NCBI RefSeq assembly: GCF_011806425.1 | Contig: NZ_JAATOV010000001.1 | Span: 1,157,484-1,221,483 of the forward strand | Origin: Thalassospira lucentensis | GTDB taxonomy: Bacteria > Pseudomonadota > Alphaproteobacteria > Rhodospirillales > Thalassospiraceae | Direction of reading: 5' to 3' | Length of the DNA stretch: 64,000 bases | In this document: piece after piece, positions 55,460 through 64,000 of the stretch | How positions within the stretch are numbered: position 1 is the first letter of the stretch | How the letters are laid out: the number at the start of each line of letters is the position of its first letter | Position numbers and translations under genes: made by a program | The notes under the pieces: generated by a model | The model's database searches: none | Told to the model about the DNA's origin: nothing | The model's input: the letters and a program-made list of their open reading frames with translations, nothing else

Positions 55460-55852
55460 ATGTATTCAACCGTAACCCACGAAATCAAGGTTTCAGTACA
55501 GCCGGTATACCTTGAGAACGAATCTGATCCTGATAACCATCGCTATATTTGGGCTTATCGGGTTGAGATCGAAAATCTGGGTTCGAAAACCGTGCAGTTG
55601 CTGAACCGTCATTGGCGCATCACGGACTCGCGCGGTGAAACACAAGAAGTCAAAGGCCCCGGCGTTATCGGTGAACAACCGGTCCTGGCGGGCGGCGAAA
55701 GTTTCAATTACACAAGTGGCGCGCCATTAACCACGCCAAGCGGCTTTATGGTCGGTACGTATGAAATGACAGACTTGGATGGAAATCATTTTGATATTCA
55801 AATCCCTGCTTTTTCACTCGACAGTCCCCATGGGCAACATACGGTAAACTGA
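55460..55852 (+). CDS. apaG: ApaG domain protein
   Basis: A 130-residue beta-sandwich protein of the ApaG/CorD family, linked with Co2+ and Mg2+ resistance in enterobacteria. The family pattern is visible in [31 protein letters not shown], then [25 protein letters not shown] and [10 protein letters not shown]. The molecular role is not settled. GGAG lies ahead of the ATG. It follows metZ by about 210 bases and precedes folE by 70. Confidence 0.95.
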   Translation: MYSTVTHEIKVSVQPVYLENESDPDNHRYIWAYRVEIENLGSKTVQLLNRHWRITDSRGETQEVKGPGVIGEQPVLAGGESFNYTSGAPLTTPSGFMVGTYEMTDLDGNHFDIQIPAFSLDSPHGQHTVN

Positions 55853-55922
55853 TATAAAAACGGGTCAGGACCCCACCATACCGGGAAGAATTCCCGTAAG
55901 GAAAAAAGCAAAAGGATTTAGT

Positions 55923-56513
55923 ATGTGCAGCGAACACAGTTCGGTTAAACGTCCGACGAAGGAAGAAGCAGAAGAAGCCGTTCGCACCCTTCTTCGCTGG
56001 GCGGGCGATGACCCCGAACGCGAAGGTTTACTCGGAACGCCTGGTCGCGTTGCCCGTTCGTACGGCGAATTCTTTGCTGGGTATCAACAGGATCCAGCGG
56101 AAATACTGCGCCGGACCTTTGAAGAAACCGACGGCTATGACGAAATGGTGGTGCTGCGCGATATTCGTGTTGAGTCCTATTGCGAACATCACATGGTGCC
56201 GATTATCGGTGTCGCGCATGTGGCCTATTTGCCGCGCAAACGTGTTGTCGGCATTTCAAAGCTTGCCCGTGTGGTCGAAGTTTATGCCAAGCGCCTGCAG
56301 ATTCAGGAAAAGATGACCGCACAGGTCGCCAATACCATTCAAGAAGAGCTGGACCCGCTTGGTGTGGCTGTTGTTATCGATGCCAATCACCAATGCATGA
56401 GCACACGCGGCATTCATAAAACCGGTGTTTCGATGGTGACCAGCCGAATGCTTGGCGCGTTTCGTGATGATCCGATCACCCGCCGTGAATTCTTTGCCAT
56501 GATCGGCCGTTAA
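55923..56513 (+). CDS. folE: GTP cyclohydrolase I
   Basis: First step of tetrahydrofolate synthesis, GTP to dihydroneopterin triphosphate. 196 residues, normal length. Zinc ligands lie in [11 protein letters not shown] and NHQCMSTRG, and the GTP site in [11 protein letters not shown] and [19 protein letters not shown] lies upstream of the ATG. A short dyad CGGGAA/TTCCCG lies in the 70-base gap after apaG, of unknown role. A strong terminator follows. Confidence 0.97.
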   Translation: MCSEHSSVKRPTKEEAEEAVRTLLRWAGDDPEREGLLGTPGRVARSYGEFFAGYQQDPAEILRRTFEETDGYDEMVVLRDIRVESYCEHHMVPIIGVAHVAYLPRKRVVGISKLARVVEVYAKRLQIQEKMTAQVANTIQEELDPLGVAVVIDANHQCMSTRGIHKTGVSMVTSRMLGAFRDDPITRREFFAMIGR

Positions 56514-56542
56514 TGAGCCGATCGAAAAGACGGATTTGAATG

Positions 56543-56576
56543 ACAAAGGCCGCAGCATGATGCTGCGGCCTTTGTT
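56543..56576. terminator. Bidirectional terminator after folE
   Basis: A perfect 15-bp stem, ACAAAGGCCGCAGCA (56543-56557) with its complement at 56561-56575, and a TGA loop. It serves folE and the leftward cytochrome gene ending at 56616. Confidence 0.9.
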
Positions 56577-56615
56577 GTGTGCGTCTGTATATCTTTGTCA
56601 GCCTTCTTACGAAGG

Positions 56616-57071
56616 TTATTTCTTTTCGCGGAAATCGTTATGGCAGGACTTGCACGTCTTAAGAACATTGACCAAGGCGCCTTTAAACGCGTCCTCTGAT
56701 CCCTGATTGGCAGCAACGGTTTTTAGCTCTGCCGCACGGGTTTCAAGCTGCGATGCCAAATCAGTGAATTTTGACCAATCTTCCCAGATTTCAGGCAGTG
56801 CTTCGGATGGTTCTCCGTCGGAGCCTTCGGGGAAAAGTTTGGTGAAATTCTCGCCCGCATGAGATTCGATAATGCCTGCGGATTTCTCGACCGCAGCCGG
56901 ATCATAAGGCAAGGTCCCCTTCATCATCGGAACCATGACTTTAACCTGTTGGCCAATGGCCTTCATGCCATCCATGCGTTCTTTAACAACGCCGTGTGCG
57001 CCTTCATGCGCAATGGCGGTAATGCTCGCGGTCATGGTAAGGGCTGTGATCGCACCAATTAGAATTCTCAA
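56616..57071 (-). CDS. Cytochrome c', class II cytochrome c
   Basis: Periplasmic heme protein of 151 residues, including a signal peptide (ILIGAITALTMTASITAIA). The heme-binding CKSCH lies near the C-terminus (around 140), as in cytochromes c' and c-556, with the four-helix-bundle pattern before it (MDGMKAIGQQVKVMVPMMKG). Class II proteins bind NO or CO or carry electrons. The start is TTG with AGAGGA upstream; an ATG at 57125 lies in the same frame but lacks a site. Confidence 0.9.
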   Translation of the reverse strand: MRILIGAITALTMTASITAIAHEGAHGVVKERMDGMKAIGQQVKVMVPMMKGTLPYDPAAVEKSAGIIESHAGENFTKLFPEGSDGEPSEALPEIWEDWSKFTDLASQLETRAAELKTVAANQGSEDAFKGALVNVLKTCKSCHNDFREKK

Positions 57072-57131
57072 CGTTCTTTTCCTCTCTCTCTTGTCTCTCG
57101 CGGTAGGCTCTTTAACGATGTGCATGCAATC

Positions 57132-57989
57132 CTATACGCCAAATCGCGCAAGAATGTGTTCAACTGACCCAGTATAAGGGCTGCCAAACAGGCGTACATG
57201 TACCAATAGCGGATAAAGATTATATAAATCCCGGCGTTCTTCAAAGAATCCCGGTTCAATCTGGGAAATTTCCGTGTAACGACCGAAAAATTCCGCGGTC
57301 AGGTCGCCAAATAGTGTCCCAAAGGCGAGCTCAATTTCACGGTCACCATAATAAAGTGCCGGGTCAATCAGCCCTGCGATTTTACCGATTTGGCACAGGA
57401 TATTTCCGCCCCAAAGATCGCCATGAAGCAAGGATGCCTTGGGCGTGTCGGGGATCAGGTCATCCAGTTTTGTGATCAGTTTTTCGATCCGCTTTACCAT
57501 ATCGGTCGTCAGGCGCCCTTCGTGAAGGGCCGCCATCGCCATGTGGCGCAGCCGGACTTCGCCAAAAAACGTGACCCAGCTTTGACTTTGGTCATTTGGC
57601 TGGGGCAGCCCGCCGATCAAGGTATCAAACGGCAAGCCATACTGCGGGGCGGTAACCGCATGTTGTTTGGCAAGTTTTTCTGCCAAATCATGTTGGACCG
57701 TGGTCGACATTTGGCCGTCATTGGCAATGAAATCCATCACCAGACAATGCGCATCCGCATGCAGAACGGTGGGGCAGGGAATTGGCGAATGCGTGGAAAA
57801 ATGCCGCAGCATGGCAGCTTCGATTTCCAGACTTTCCGTGCCGCCGGACTTCACCACCACGGACGGGCCATTCTCAAGGTCAAGGCGCTTAACTGTTGCG
57901 ATGCCGCCACCAGATAGCTGTGTCTGGCCAATGATTTTCGCACCGGTCAGGTCATAAATCAGCTTCGACAAGGTGGTTTGGTCCAGCAT
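57132..57989 (-). CDS. Fructosamine kinase family protein
   Basis: A 285-residue phosphotransferase with the fructosamine-3-kinase fold. The catalytic loop is LLHGDLWGGNIL, followed by the metal-binding LIDPALYYGDREIELAFG. VVKSGG holds the ATP lysine. Members phosphorylate ketosamines on proteins or small molecules for repair. It starts three bases after the phosphatase stop codon on the same strand; the two genes are a frequent pair in Proteobacteria. Confidence 0.93.
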   Translation of the reverse strand: MLDQTTLSKLIYDLTGAKIIGQTQLSGGGIATVKRLDLENGPSVVVKSGGTESLEIEAAMLRHFSTHSPIPCPTVLHADAHCLVMDFIANDGQMSTTVQHDLAEKLAKQHAVTAPQYGLPFDTLIGGLPQPNDQSQSWVTFFGEVRLRHMAMAALHEGRLTTDMVKRIEKLITKLDDLIPDTPKASLLHGDLWGGNILCQIGKIAGLIDPALYYGDREIELAFGTLFGDLTAEFFGRYTEISQIEPGFFEERRDLYNLYPLLVHVRLFGSPYTGSVEHILARFGV

Positions 57990-57992
57990 GGA

Positions 57993-58481
57993 TCAAAGGC
58001 CGTGCTGATCGCGAAGATGGGTAAGCAAGCGGTCACACGTTTCTTCAATCATATCAAAAACATGGGTGAAGCCATTTGCGCCGCCGTAATACGGATCGGG
58101 TACACTTTGCCCAGACAGCTTGGGGTGATAATCCAAGAAAAGTTCGATTTTTTGCTGACTTTCGGATGGGGCTTGTCGACGCATATCGCGTAAATGCCCA
58201 TCATCCATCGCCAAGATATAGTCAAACTGCCCATAGTCAGCAGGTTTGATTTTACGTGAACGTATCTGGCTGAGGTCATAGCCCCGGCTTTGCGCCATTT
58301 CACGGGATCGCGGATCGGGCAATTCCCCAACGTGATAGGCCGAAAGTCCGCAACTATCGACGGTGATCTCGTCTGAAAGACCGGCTTTGGAAACTTTGTC
58401 GGCAAATACGCCGTCAGCGGTGGGGGAACGGCATATGTTGCCCGTACAGACAAAAAGAACCTTGATCACTTTGCTATCCAA
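57993..58481 (-). CDS. Low-molecular-weight protein tyrosine phosphatase
   Basis: A 162-residue phosphatase with the P-loop C12-TGNICR-S (VCTGNICRSP) and the general acid Asp in DPYYGG. In vertebrates and bacteria this fold removes phosphate from tyrosine or from small phosphates. It lies directly upstream of the fructosamine kinase gene, with a three-base gap. Together they may deal with phosphorylated sugar-amino products, an inference from their recurring linkage. Confidence 0.94.
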   Translation of the reverse strand: MDSKVIKVLFVCTGNICRSPTADGVFADKVSKAGLSDEITVDSCGLSAYHVGELPDPRSREMAQSRGYDLSQIRSRKIKPADYGQFDYILAMDDGHLRDMRRQAPSESQQKIELFLDYHPKLSGQSVPDPYYGGANGFTHVFDMIEETCDRLLTHLRDQHGL

Positions 58482-58647
58482 CCGTTTTGATCCTTAATAT
58501 TTAAGACTGACACGCTGCGACAAGCCAGGCAATGGTCCATCCATTGGGTGGACCGTTATAAACGTTTCTCGCACGTGCAATAAACTTGCAATGTAACAGC
58601 TTCGTGACATTTGCAATCCGTCCCTGACAGTCAGGGTATTAGCTTGT

Positions 58648-59643
58648 ATGATCGCGCCATATTTCGAATTTTGGTGCTGTTTCATGCAGGAATTTGTTTC
58701 ATTTGGTTTGCACGTTGCTTTGATCCGGCAACTTGCGTGGTTGCCGCGCGGCTATGACCTTGTGCCCGCAGGCACGGTTGTGACGTCGGCAAAGCTGCGC
58801 AGCATCATGCTTTCCCTCGAAGAAGCAAATGGTCCAGCGGTGCTTGTGCGCTTGGGGCGGCATCTTGCGGCCAAGGAACAGGCGCCGATCCTAACCATGC
58901 TGCGCCATGTTGCGACACCAGACATGATTGCCGATCGCTGGCGTCGACTTGAAGGGTATTCTCATGCGCGTGGACGCAGCGACTATCAGGTTACCGGGAA
59001 ATCCATGACGCTGCATCGCGGTGTTGTGCGCGGGCAGCCGCCAGCACGCGTTGAAAACCTTTTGTTGCAGGGGTTCCTGATTGGGTTGCTTGAGGCGGTC
59101 GGCGCTGACTTTATCGATAGCACGATTTTGCCAAGTCATGGGCCCGCTGTGCCGGTGATGCGAAACGGGCGTTTGCTTGAAAAGCTTAAATTCAGCGGCC
59201 GCGGTCTGCGGTTTCGCATTAATTGGAAAAGCTTCGAACAGGTCTCTTCATCTTATCCGTTCATGGCCAACATGCCGGCAAGCGCACCGTCAATCAACGC
59301 ACAGCAGCCAATCGTAAGACAGTTGTGTAATATCCTCGAACAGGATATTGGTCGCAGTTGGACGATTGATGACGTTGCGTCCGCACTTGATACGTCTGGT
59401 CGGACGTTGCAGCGACGCCTGCAATATGCCAACGCGCGCTTTTCCGATTTGTTGCGGTTTGTGCGTGTGCGTGAAGCATGCCGGCTTTTGTGCGGCACGA
59501 CCCTGTCTGTGGGGGAAATTGGCTTTTGGTGCGGCTTTACCGATAATGCCCATTTCTCGCGCGATTTCAGACGTTTGATTAGCATGCCACCCTCCGTCTA
59601 CCGCGAGGCAAGCTATGGCCATGCTGGTCTGACGAGGGCATAA
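58648..59643 (+). CDS. AraC family transcriptional regulator
   Basis: A 331-residue regulator. The C-terminal third (about 230-325) holds two helix-turn-helix units: SWTIDDVASALDTSGRTLQRRLQYANARFSDLLRFVRVREACRLL and LSVGEIGFWCGFTDNAHFSRDFRRLISMPPSVYR. The N-terminal two thirds do not resemble a known cupin or other sensor domain by eye. The start is uncertain, with an ATG at 58684 possible. It is monocistronic, 100 bases before the next gene. Its target is unknown. Confidence 0.87.
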   Translation: MIAPYFEFWCCFMQEFVSFGLHVALIRQLAWLPRGYDLVPAGTVVTSAKLRSIMLSLEEANGPAVLVRLGRHLAAKEQAPILTMLRHVATPDMIADRWRRLEGYSHARGRSDYQVTGKSMTLHRGVVRGQPPARVENLLLQGFLIGLLEAVGADFIDSTILPSHGPAVPVMRNGRLLEKLKFSGRGLRFRINWKSFEQVSSSYPFMANMPASAPSINAQQPIVRQLCNILEQDIGRSWTIDDVASALDTSGRTLQRRLQYANARFSDLLRFVRVREACRLLCGTTLSVGEIGFWCGFTDNAHFSRDFRRLISMPPSVYREASYGHAGLTRA

Positions 59644-59776
59644 CCCACATGTGATCGTCGCGAGTGATGACTGGCCATATGATTGACCCGCTTGGCATCC
59701 TTGTTTATCAGCAGATTGACCGCGCCGCGCAATTCTGTGCCAGGCACCAATAATGCATCCAGTTCACGAGGCTGCC

Positions 59777-61042
59777 ATGACCAACGCATCCGAAAACTCT
59801 GACCAATATGCCGGTTTCTTGCCGCCCCGTTTTCACAAACGGCCAGATGCCGACGATGTCATGATCAAAACATGGACCGTCGGTGATGCGTTGGCTGACC
59901 ATACCGTTCCTGAAATTCCAGGGCCGCTGTCGCTGTTTTTCGATTTGGTCGCACCGGCGGGCCAACGGGCTGGCGCAACCGGGTTTGCGATGCTGTGGCT
60001 TGATCGTCATCCGCACGAAGAACCGGCGTGGCGTCTGTCGGTCGGGCATGTCGGAGCGGTCGAGGATCTTGAAATTGCGGTGGCAAAGCCACTTGCGCGC
60101 CTTGTCGGGGCCGTATCATTGGCGGAATTTGAAACCGAAAGCTGGCATGCGACGCGCCCGCTTTGGCGCAAGCGTGCAGAGCCGGTTAAATTGGTGTTTT
60201 GGGGCGATTTTGCCGGACATGCCCGCGCCATTTTGGGCCATTCAGATGGTGCCGCGTTCTATCAGCCACTGGGGTCTGGCCTTCGTTCTGATCATGTTGC
60301 CGCCTCTTTACCGTTGTTGGAAGACATGCTTGGCGATCCATTCCTCTTCAACGGTATGGGGTTCGAAGATGCCCTGCGTTTGGGGATCGCGCTTGGCCGT
60401 GCGCATCTGATCGAAAGCTGGATTGAGGCGGGCGGTGCGGAAAAGGAACCTTATTTCCGTCCGATGCGCATTTGGCATCAGGCATGGCTATCCAACGCGC
60501 TGATCGATCCGGCGGTGGCAAGTCTTGCGATATCTGGCCAGCCACCGATGCCTGCGTTGGATTTTTCAAAAGATGCAACACCCGATAGCCGCCGAAAGGC
60601 GCTTGATGATGTGTCAGCCTGGCTCACATCGGTTTTCTTTAATGACGAACATCCGGCTTCGCGAAATGCCTTCGTTGCGGGCGTGCAAAATGCTGTCTGG
60701 CTCGATCCGGATCTGCAACAATATCTACAGCCGCAGCAACGTTCGGAAATTTTGCAGGGGTTGATGCCCTATTGCCGTTGGTTCTTGGCAATGGCGCTTT
60801 ACAACCATCTCGGCAATCTTGCGGCTGGTAGCGCACGCGAAGAGCAGGTTGAATTTTACGGAACGCTTGTTGATGCGTTGCCGGAATTAGCACCGCTTGG
60901 TGATTTGGCAACCCAGCGCGATATTGAACAGCATATCATTCGGATTGACGCGGCCCGTGCGGCATCCGCGTTTGATACCCTTGTTTTGCCCTTCTGCGAT
61001 CTTTTGATGCCGCGCCGTTCGTTTGATGCGCATCGGTCTTGA
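59777..61042 (+). CDS. Conserved-looking protein of unknown function
   Basis: A 421-residue cytoplasmic protein with no signal peptide or membrane helix and no motif I recognise. It is rich in Ala, Leu, Pro and Trp. The N-terminal 120 residues include paired Phe/Leu stretches (LSLFFDLVAPAGQRAGATGFAMLWLDRH); the middle repeats LPLLEDMLGDPFLFNGMGFEDALRLGIALGRAHLIESW, and the C-terminus is helical. GAGG lies before the ATG at 59777; an ATG at 59753 is in frame. It lies between AraC and MATE genes. Confidence 0.7.
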   Translation: MTNASENSDQYAGFLPPRFHKRPDADDVMIKTWTVGDALADHTVPEIPGPLSLFFDLVAPAGQRAGATGFAMLWLDRHPHEEPAWRLSVGHVGAVEDLEIAVAKPLARLVGAVSLAEFETESWHATRPLWRKRAEPVKLVFWGDFAGHARAILGHSDGAAFYQPLGSGLRSDHVAASLPLLEDMLGDPFLFNGMGFEDALRLGIALGRAHLIESWIEAGGAEKEPYFRPMRIWHQAWLSNALIDPAVASLAISGQPPMPALDFSKDATPDSRRKALDDVSAWLTSVFFNDEHPASRNAFVAGVQNAVWLDPDLQQYLQPQQRSEILQGLMPYCRWFLAMALYNHLGNLAAGSAREEQVEFYGTLVDALPELAPLGDLATQRDIEQHIIRIDAARAASAFDTLVLPFCDLLMPRRSFDAHRS

Positions 61043-61066
61043 TCAAACGCACGGTTTTCAAATGAA

Positions 61067-61100
61067 AAAAGGTCCACTGGAAAACGCCAGTGGACCTTTT
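61067..61100. terminator. Bidirectional terminator before MATE gene
   Basis: AAAAGGTCCACTGG (61067-61080) pairs perfectly with its complement at 61087-61100 around a six-base loop; T residues lie on the right and A residues on the left. Confidence 0.9.
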
Positions 61101-61122
61101 CCGATGGTGGTGGTGAACGGGC

Positions 61123-62544
61123 TTAATGTGTATGGGGCGCGATTGGGCGGCTTGATACGATCTTAAACCGGATTGCCAGGCCGCTTACCGCGACAAGACT
61201 TGCAATCACAACCCCCCAAAACAGTCCGGGCACGCCCATTTCACGGGTGAATGTCAGGTAATAGCCAACCGGGATCATGATGCAAAGATATGACACCAAA
61301 TGCAGGATCGTCGGTGCCCATGTATCCCCGGCACCGCGCAACGCATTGATTGCGGCATTTTGCCCGCCATCTGTCGGGAAAATAATCGGCATAAGAACCA
61401 GCACCGATACCGTTGTCAGGATTACCGCGCCATCTTTGGTAAACAGATGCGAAACCGCCTCAGGAAACAGATAAAGCGGCAGGCTCAACCCAAACATGAC
61501 GGCCATCGTGGTCAAAAGACCAACCCACCCCGCAAGTGCCATATCAGGTCTGTCACGCCGCCCATATGCAATGCCAACCCTAACTGAGGTTGCCGATGCC
61601 AGTCCCAGGGCGACCATGAACATCAAGGCCAGCATGGTCATGGCAATGCCGTAACTTGCGGCGGCCACAACACCCAATCGACCGGCAAAAAGCTGCATGG
61701 CGGCAAAGGCACTTGTTTCCATGCCTTGGCTGGCACCCGCAGCATACCCAAGGTTTCGTGCCTTGCGCGATGCACGCCACCAGCCAGAAAACCCGTTGCG
61801 AATGCCATACAGGCTATGGCTTTTCATTAGCAGGATATAGGCAAGTAAACTAAGCGCCATGAACCAACGGATGACGGTTGATGTCCAAGCCGCGCCCTCG
61901 GCACCAAGTTCTGGCAGTCCAAACGCGCCGTAAACCAGCCCATAATCCAAAACCAGATTAATCGCGTTGGCCCCGATCATCATCAACATGCCGGGTAAGG
62001 GCCGCTGCAGTCCTTCAAGGAAAAACGCACAGGTAATGTAAATCATTGCCGCGGGCATCCCGATCGACAAGATTATCGCCAATTCGCCCGCATTCTTTGC
62101 GATATCGTCAGGTTGACCGGTGACGACAAACAGCCAGTGCGATTGCCACGTTAGAACCGTAAATAAGATACCAACCAACAGCGCGTACGGCATGGCACTT
62201 CGCCAAACCAAACCGGCTTCCATCATGTTGTCGCGTCCAACCGCGTGCGACGTCATGATCATCACCCCGGTCAGCAAGCCAACCCCGGTGACCATTAAGG
62301 ATGTAAACGGGGCATGGGCGACATTAAGATATGCAAGGCCCGCACTGTCGTAATTGCCAACGACAATGGTATCGACGACCGACATGATCAGCATTCCAAG
62401 CCGCGCAATGGTAACCGGCAAAGCCAACCGGAACAGTTCGCTTAAATGGCGCCGCACCCGGTGTTCGGGATAAAGCGGTGTTGGCGATGCGGCTGGATCA
62501 ATCGGTTGCGGTGCCGGTGTCCCGTCCTTTGGGGCGATGGTCAT
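61123..62544 (-). CDS. MATE family exporter
   Basis: A 473-residue, twelve-helix antiporter of the multidrug and toxin extrusion family. The two halves repeat the same pattern, PVTIARLGMLIMSVVDTIVVG in the first and GRLGVVAAASYGIAMTMLALMFMVALGLASATSVRVG in the second. It probably expels cationic drugs or metabolites with Na+ or H+; the substrate cannot be told. AAGGAAA precedes the ATG. It is downstream of the glycerophosphodiesterase on the same strand. Confidence 0.93.
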   Translation of the reverse strand: MTIAPKDGTPAPQPIDPAASPTPLYPEHRVRRHLSELFRLALPVTIARLGMLIMSVVDTIVVGNYDSAGLAYLNVAHAPFTSLMVTGVGLLTGVMIMTSHAVGRDNMMEAGLVWRSAMPYALLVGILFTVLTWQSHWLFVVTGQPDDIAKNAGELAIILSIGMPAAMIYITCAFFLEGLQRPLPGMLMMIGANAINLVLDYGLVYGAFGLPELGAEGAAWTSTVIRWFMALSLLAYILLMKSHSLYGIRNGFSGWWRASRKARNLGYAAGASQGMETSAFAAMQLFAGRLGVVAAASYGIAMTMLALMFMVALGLASATSVRVGIAYGRRDRPDMALAGWVGLLTTMAVMFGLSLPLYLFPEAVSHLFTKDGAVILTTVSVLVLMPIIFPTDGGQNAAINALRGAGDTWAPTILHLVSYLCIMIPVGYYLTFTREMGVPGLFWGVVIASLVAVSGLAIRFKIVSSRPIAPHTH

Positions 62545-62654
62545 CGGAACGTTTCCTTGTCATTTTTTATCGTCACAAAACCAGCAATCAGGATTGAGCG
62601 TGGTGGCGTGATACAGCCTTGTGCTGGTTTGTGGCTTTTAAGATCCGCTCCTTT

Positions 62655-62684
62655 TATCACAGGGCGGTTATCACAGGGCGGTTT
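62655..62684. repeat. 14-base tandem repeat, two copies
   Basis: TATCACAGGGCGGTT begins at 62655 and again at 62669, a period of 14. It lies in the gap between the MATE and glycerophosphodiesterase genes, 110 bases from the MATE start. Too short to assign a role; a tandem operator is possible. Confidence 0.6.
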
Positions 62685-62710
62685 ATAATAGTCGGTGAAG
62701 TTGGGGCTGC

Positions 62711-63460
62711 TTATCTTGGTGCGGGTAAGGGGCGATGGGGAATGGCGGCCAACAATTGTGCCGGATCATCGGTGATGACGGATGTCACACCCCACGCAAA
62801 CAGCTCCTTGGCGCGTTCAACATCATTAATCGTATAACAAACAAGCGGCACGCCCGCATTGACGATCTCGGCCGCACTCACCGGTGTCAGAGCCGCATGG
62901 TCGATATGAATAGCAGATGCGCCAAGGCGGTCATATTCTGCTTTCCAATCCTTTGGCAAAGTTTCAAGCAGCCACCCACATGGAATTTCTGGTGCATGCT
63001 TGCGCATCTCGGCGACGGCAATGTCATCAAAGCTTGAGATTAATATCGGAAGGTCCTTGGCGCGATTTAGCTCGGCAATCACTTCATGGCACAACCGCAC
63101 CGGATCACAACCTGATGGCTTGATCTCAAGGTTCGCACCCATCTCCATGAAATAAAGCGTTTCAAGCGTATCGGTCAGGGTTGGAATACGTTCACCTTTA
63201 TATATGTCTGAAAACCATGCCCCGGCATCGAGCCCGCGCAAGGTGGCAAGGTCGCTTTTGTGAATGCGGCCTGTGCCGTTGGTTGTCCGCTCAAGCGTAT
63301 CATCATGAATAAGGACACATTTATCATCTGCACTCAGTGTCACATCGCATTCAATCCATTTGGCGTTGCGGGCCCCGGCAACACGAAATGCGGCAATGGT
63401 ATTTTCCGGGGCTTCAATTGATGCACCACGATGAGCGATGATATGGGGAATCTTAAGCAC
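62711..63460 (-). CDS. Glycerophosphodiester phosphodiesterase
   Basis: A 249-residue TIM-barrel enzyme that hydrolyses glycerophosphodiesters to glycerol-3-phosphate and an alcohol. The catalytic histidines lie in IAHRGASIEAPENTIAAF (near 9) and HDDTLERTTNG, and metal-binding acids in IECDVTLSADDKCVLIHDD and NLEIKPSG. There is no signal peptide, so it acts in the cytoplasm, like UgpQ. It may share a transcript with the MATE gene. Confidence 0.93.
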   Translation of the reverse strand: MLKIPHIIAHRGASIEAPENTIAAFRVAGARNAKWIECDVTLSADDKCVLIHDDTLERTTNGTGRIHKSDLATLRGLDAGAWFSDIYKGERIPTLTDTLETLYFMEMGANLEIKPSGCDPVRLCHEVIAELNRAKDLPILISSFDDIAVAEMRKHAPEIPCGWLLETLPKDWKAEYDRLGASAIHIDHAALTPVSAAEIVNAGVPLVCYTINDVERAKELFAWGVTSVITDDPAQLLAAIPHRPLPAPR

Positions 63461-63824
63461 AGCATTTGCCTTTTATGATTTTGCGACAAACGGACCGACA
63501 TGTGTGTGTCTTTTGCCCCATGTGCCGCTGAAATTAACGAGCGAGTCTCTTACGCCAGTTGTTTTCGGTTAAAAAGCGAAAATCTTATGGCGTTTTGCGC
63601 GCTGATATTTGCATCACAATGCTGAAGTCATTGGACTCCATATCGTAATTTGATGTCAAAAGTTGAGAAACGCCTTTGTTTTGTGCGGTATGCGCACATA
63701 TGGGTGATGATATGCATATACCTAAACCCTTGTGCAAACCTTCGAAACACAAGGGTTTCCGCCGACCCTTTTGCTGGTGGAACGAACTATCTCGTAAAAA
63801 CTCCAGAAAACTTCAAAAAAGGTG
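63461..63824. other. Intergenic region before the rRNA promoter
   Basis: No gene supported. A hairpin, AAACCCTTGTG (63724-63734) with CACAAGGGTTT (63748-63758), stands 70 bases before the rRNA promoter. It has no T run and may be a regulatory dyad. Confidence 0.5.
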
Positions 63825-63853
63825 TTTACAGGTTTGTTACTGAGGCCTATAAC
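63825..63853 (+). promoter_or_regulatory. Ribosomal RNA operon promoter
   Basis: TTTACA (63825-63830), a 17-base spacer and TATAAC (63848-63853), close to the sigma-70 consensus. The A-rich stretch just upstream resembles an UP element. The rRNA leader follows. Confidence 0.8.
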
Positions 63854-64000
63854 CCGCCTCCACCGACGCAGTGCGGCGCCAACAAGACCGGCGACGCGGG
63901 GCGGAGGTTTTGGGCTTCGGTCCTAGAGTTCTTTGACATTGTTGATCAGTAGGAAGGGATGCGCGGGCAGCGTTATGGCGCAAAGTCTGTGCATCCTGGA
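63854..64000 (+). other. Leader of a 16S rRNA operon (5' end only)
   Basis: The stretch GTTCTTTGACATTGTTGATC near 63930 is the conserved alphaproteobacterial pre-16S leader signature, found upstream of the mature 16S start. The mature 16S gene lies beyond the window. The leader identity is by pattern recall and would be confirmed by the next 200 bases. Confidence 0.75.

Noticed and set aside
63650..63952. Open frame of 100 codons at the right end
   Set aside because: It overlaps the rRNA promoter and leader and shows no domain or ribosome binding site.

Overview
The window is 64 kb of a bacterial chromosome, densely packed and with no mobile element, prophage, CRISPR array or resistance island that I can see. 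The gene set and layout point to an alphaproteobacterium, most likely Rhodospirillales and Thalassospira-like. This rests on the order SRP RNA-dnaX-ybaB-recR, a fused trpE(G) with a Trp-codon attenuator, a SAM-II riboswitch on metZ, dapD/dapE, DUF1636 and DUF1289 proteins, and an rRNA operon promoter and leader at the right edge. The genus is an inference; the 16S gene just outside the window would decide it.

Layout. 1-5.3 kb: aroQ, the leftward set ffs-dnaX-ybaB-recR, and nudC. 5.4-8.4 kb: an exported solute-binding-like protein, a DUF1636 protein, and a divergent LysR regulator and glutathione S-transferase pair around a 23-bp palindrome. 8.4-13.3 kb: glutamate decarboxylase overlapping an AspT-family antiporter, then a thioredoxin-fold/2-oxoglutarate oxygenase fusion. 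13.3-16.4 kb: dapE, dapD and a HAD nucleotidase, with a perfect parS site between dapE and dapD, which suggests that the replication origin is not far away. 16.8-26 kb: an EAL protein, pckA, a HugZ-like protein, and an overlapping pair of response-regulator c-di-GMP phosphodiesterase and histidine kinase. 26-32 kb: DUF1289, CsbD, a SpoU methyltransferase, then trpF, a voltage-gated potassium channel, and trpL-trpE(G). 32-36.6 kb: ubiE-ubiB, a GNAT and a chemoreceptor. 37-44.5 kb: a TPR glycosyltransferase-like protein, gpt, a sugar-dehydrogenase-like protein, tRNA-Gly(CCC), a nuclease-like protein, trkH and asd. 44.6-49.7 kb: a diguanylate cyclase, a second trkH, and a TetR-YciI-tag operon behind a nearly perfect long operator. 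49.9-57 kb: a histidine kinase, a TVP38/flavin-reductase pair, metZ with its SAM-II riboswitch, apaG, folE and a cytochrome c'. 57-64 kb: fructosamine kinase and low-molecular-weight phosphatase, an AraC regulator, an unrecognised 421-residue protein, a MATE exporter, a glycerophosphodiesterase, and the promoter and leader of an rRNA operon.

How the genes work together. Amino acid supply is a theme: aroQ, trpF and trpE(G) for tryptophan; asd, dapD and dapE for lysine and cell wall; metZ for methionine. Two of these units carry RNA switches, trp attenuation and SAM-II. Signalling is a second theme, with three c-di-GMP proteins, two histidine kinases and one chemoreceptor. Potassium and acid handling appear as two TrkH subunits, one Kv-type channel and the GadB/antiporter pair. 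Several genes appear to use TTG or GTG starts supported by Shine-Dalgarno sequences, so start positions were chosen on that basis. Pairings, domain calls and regulatory models come from reading the sequence by eye; no database search was run.
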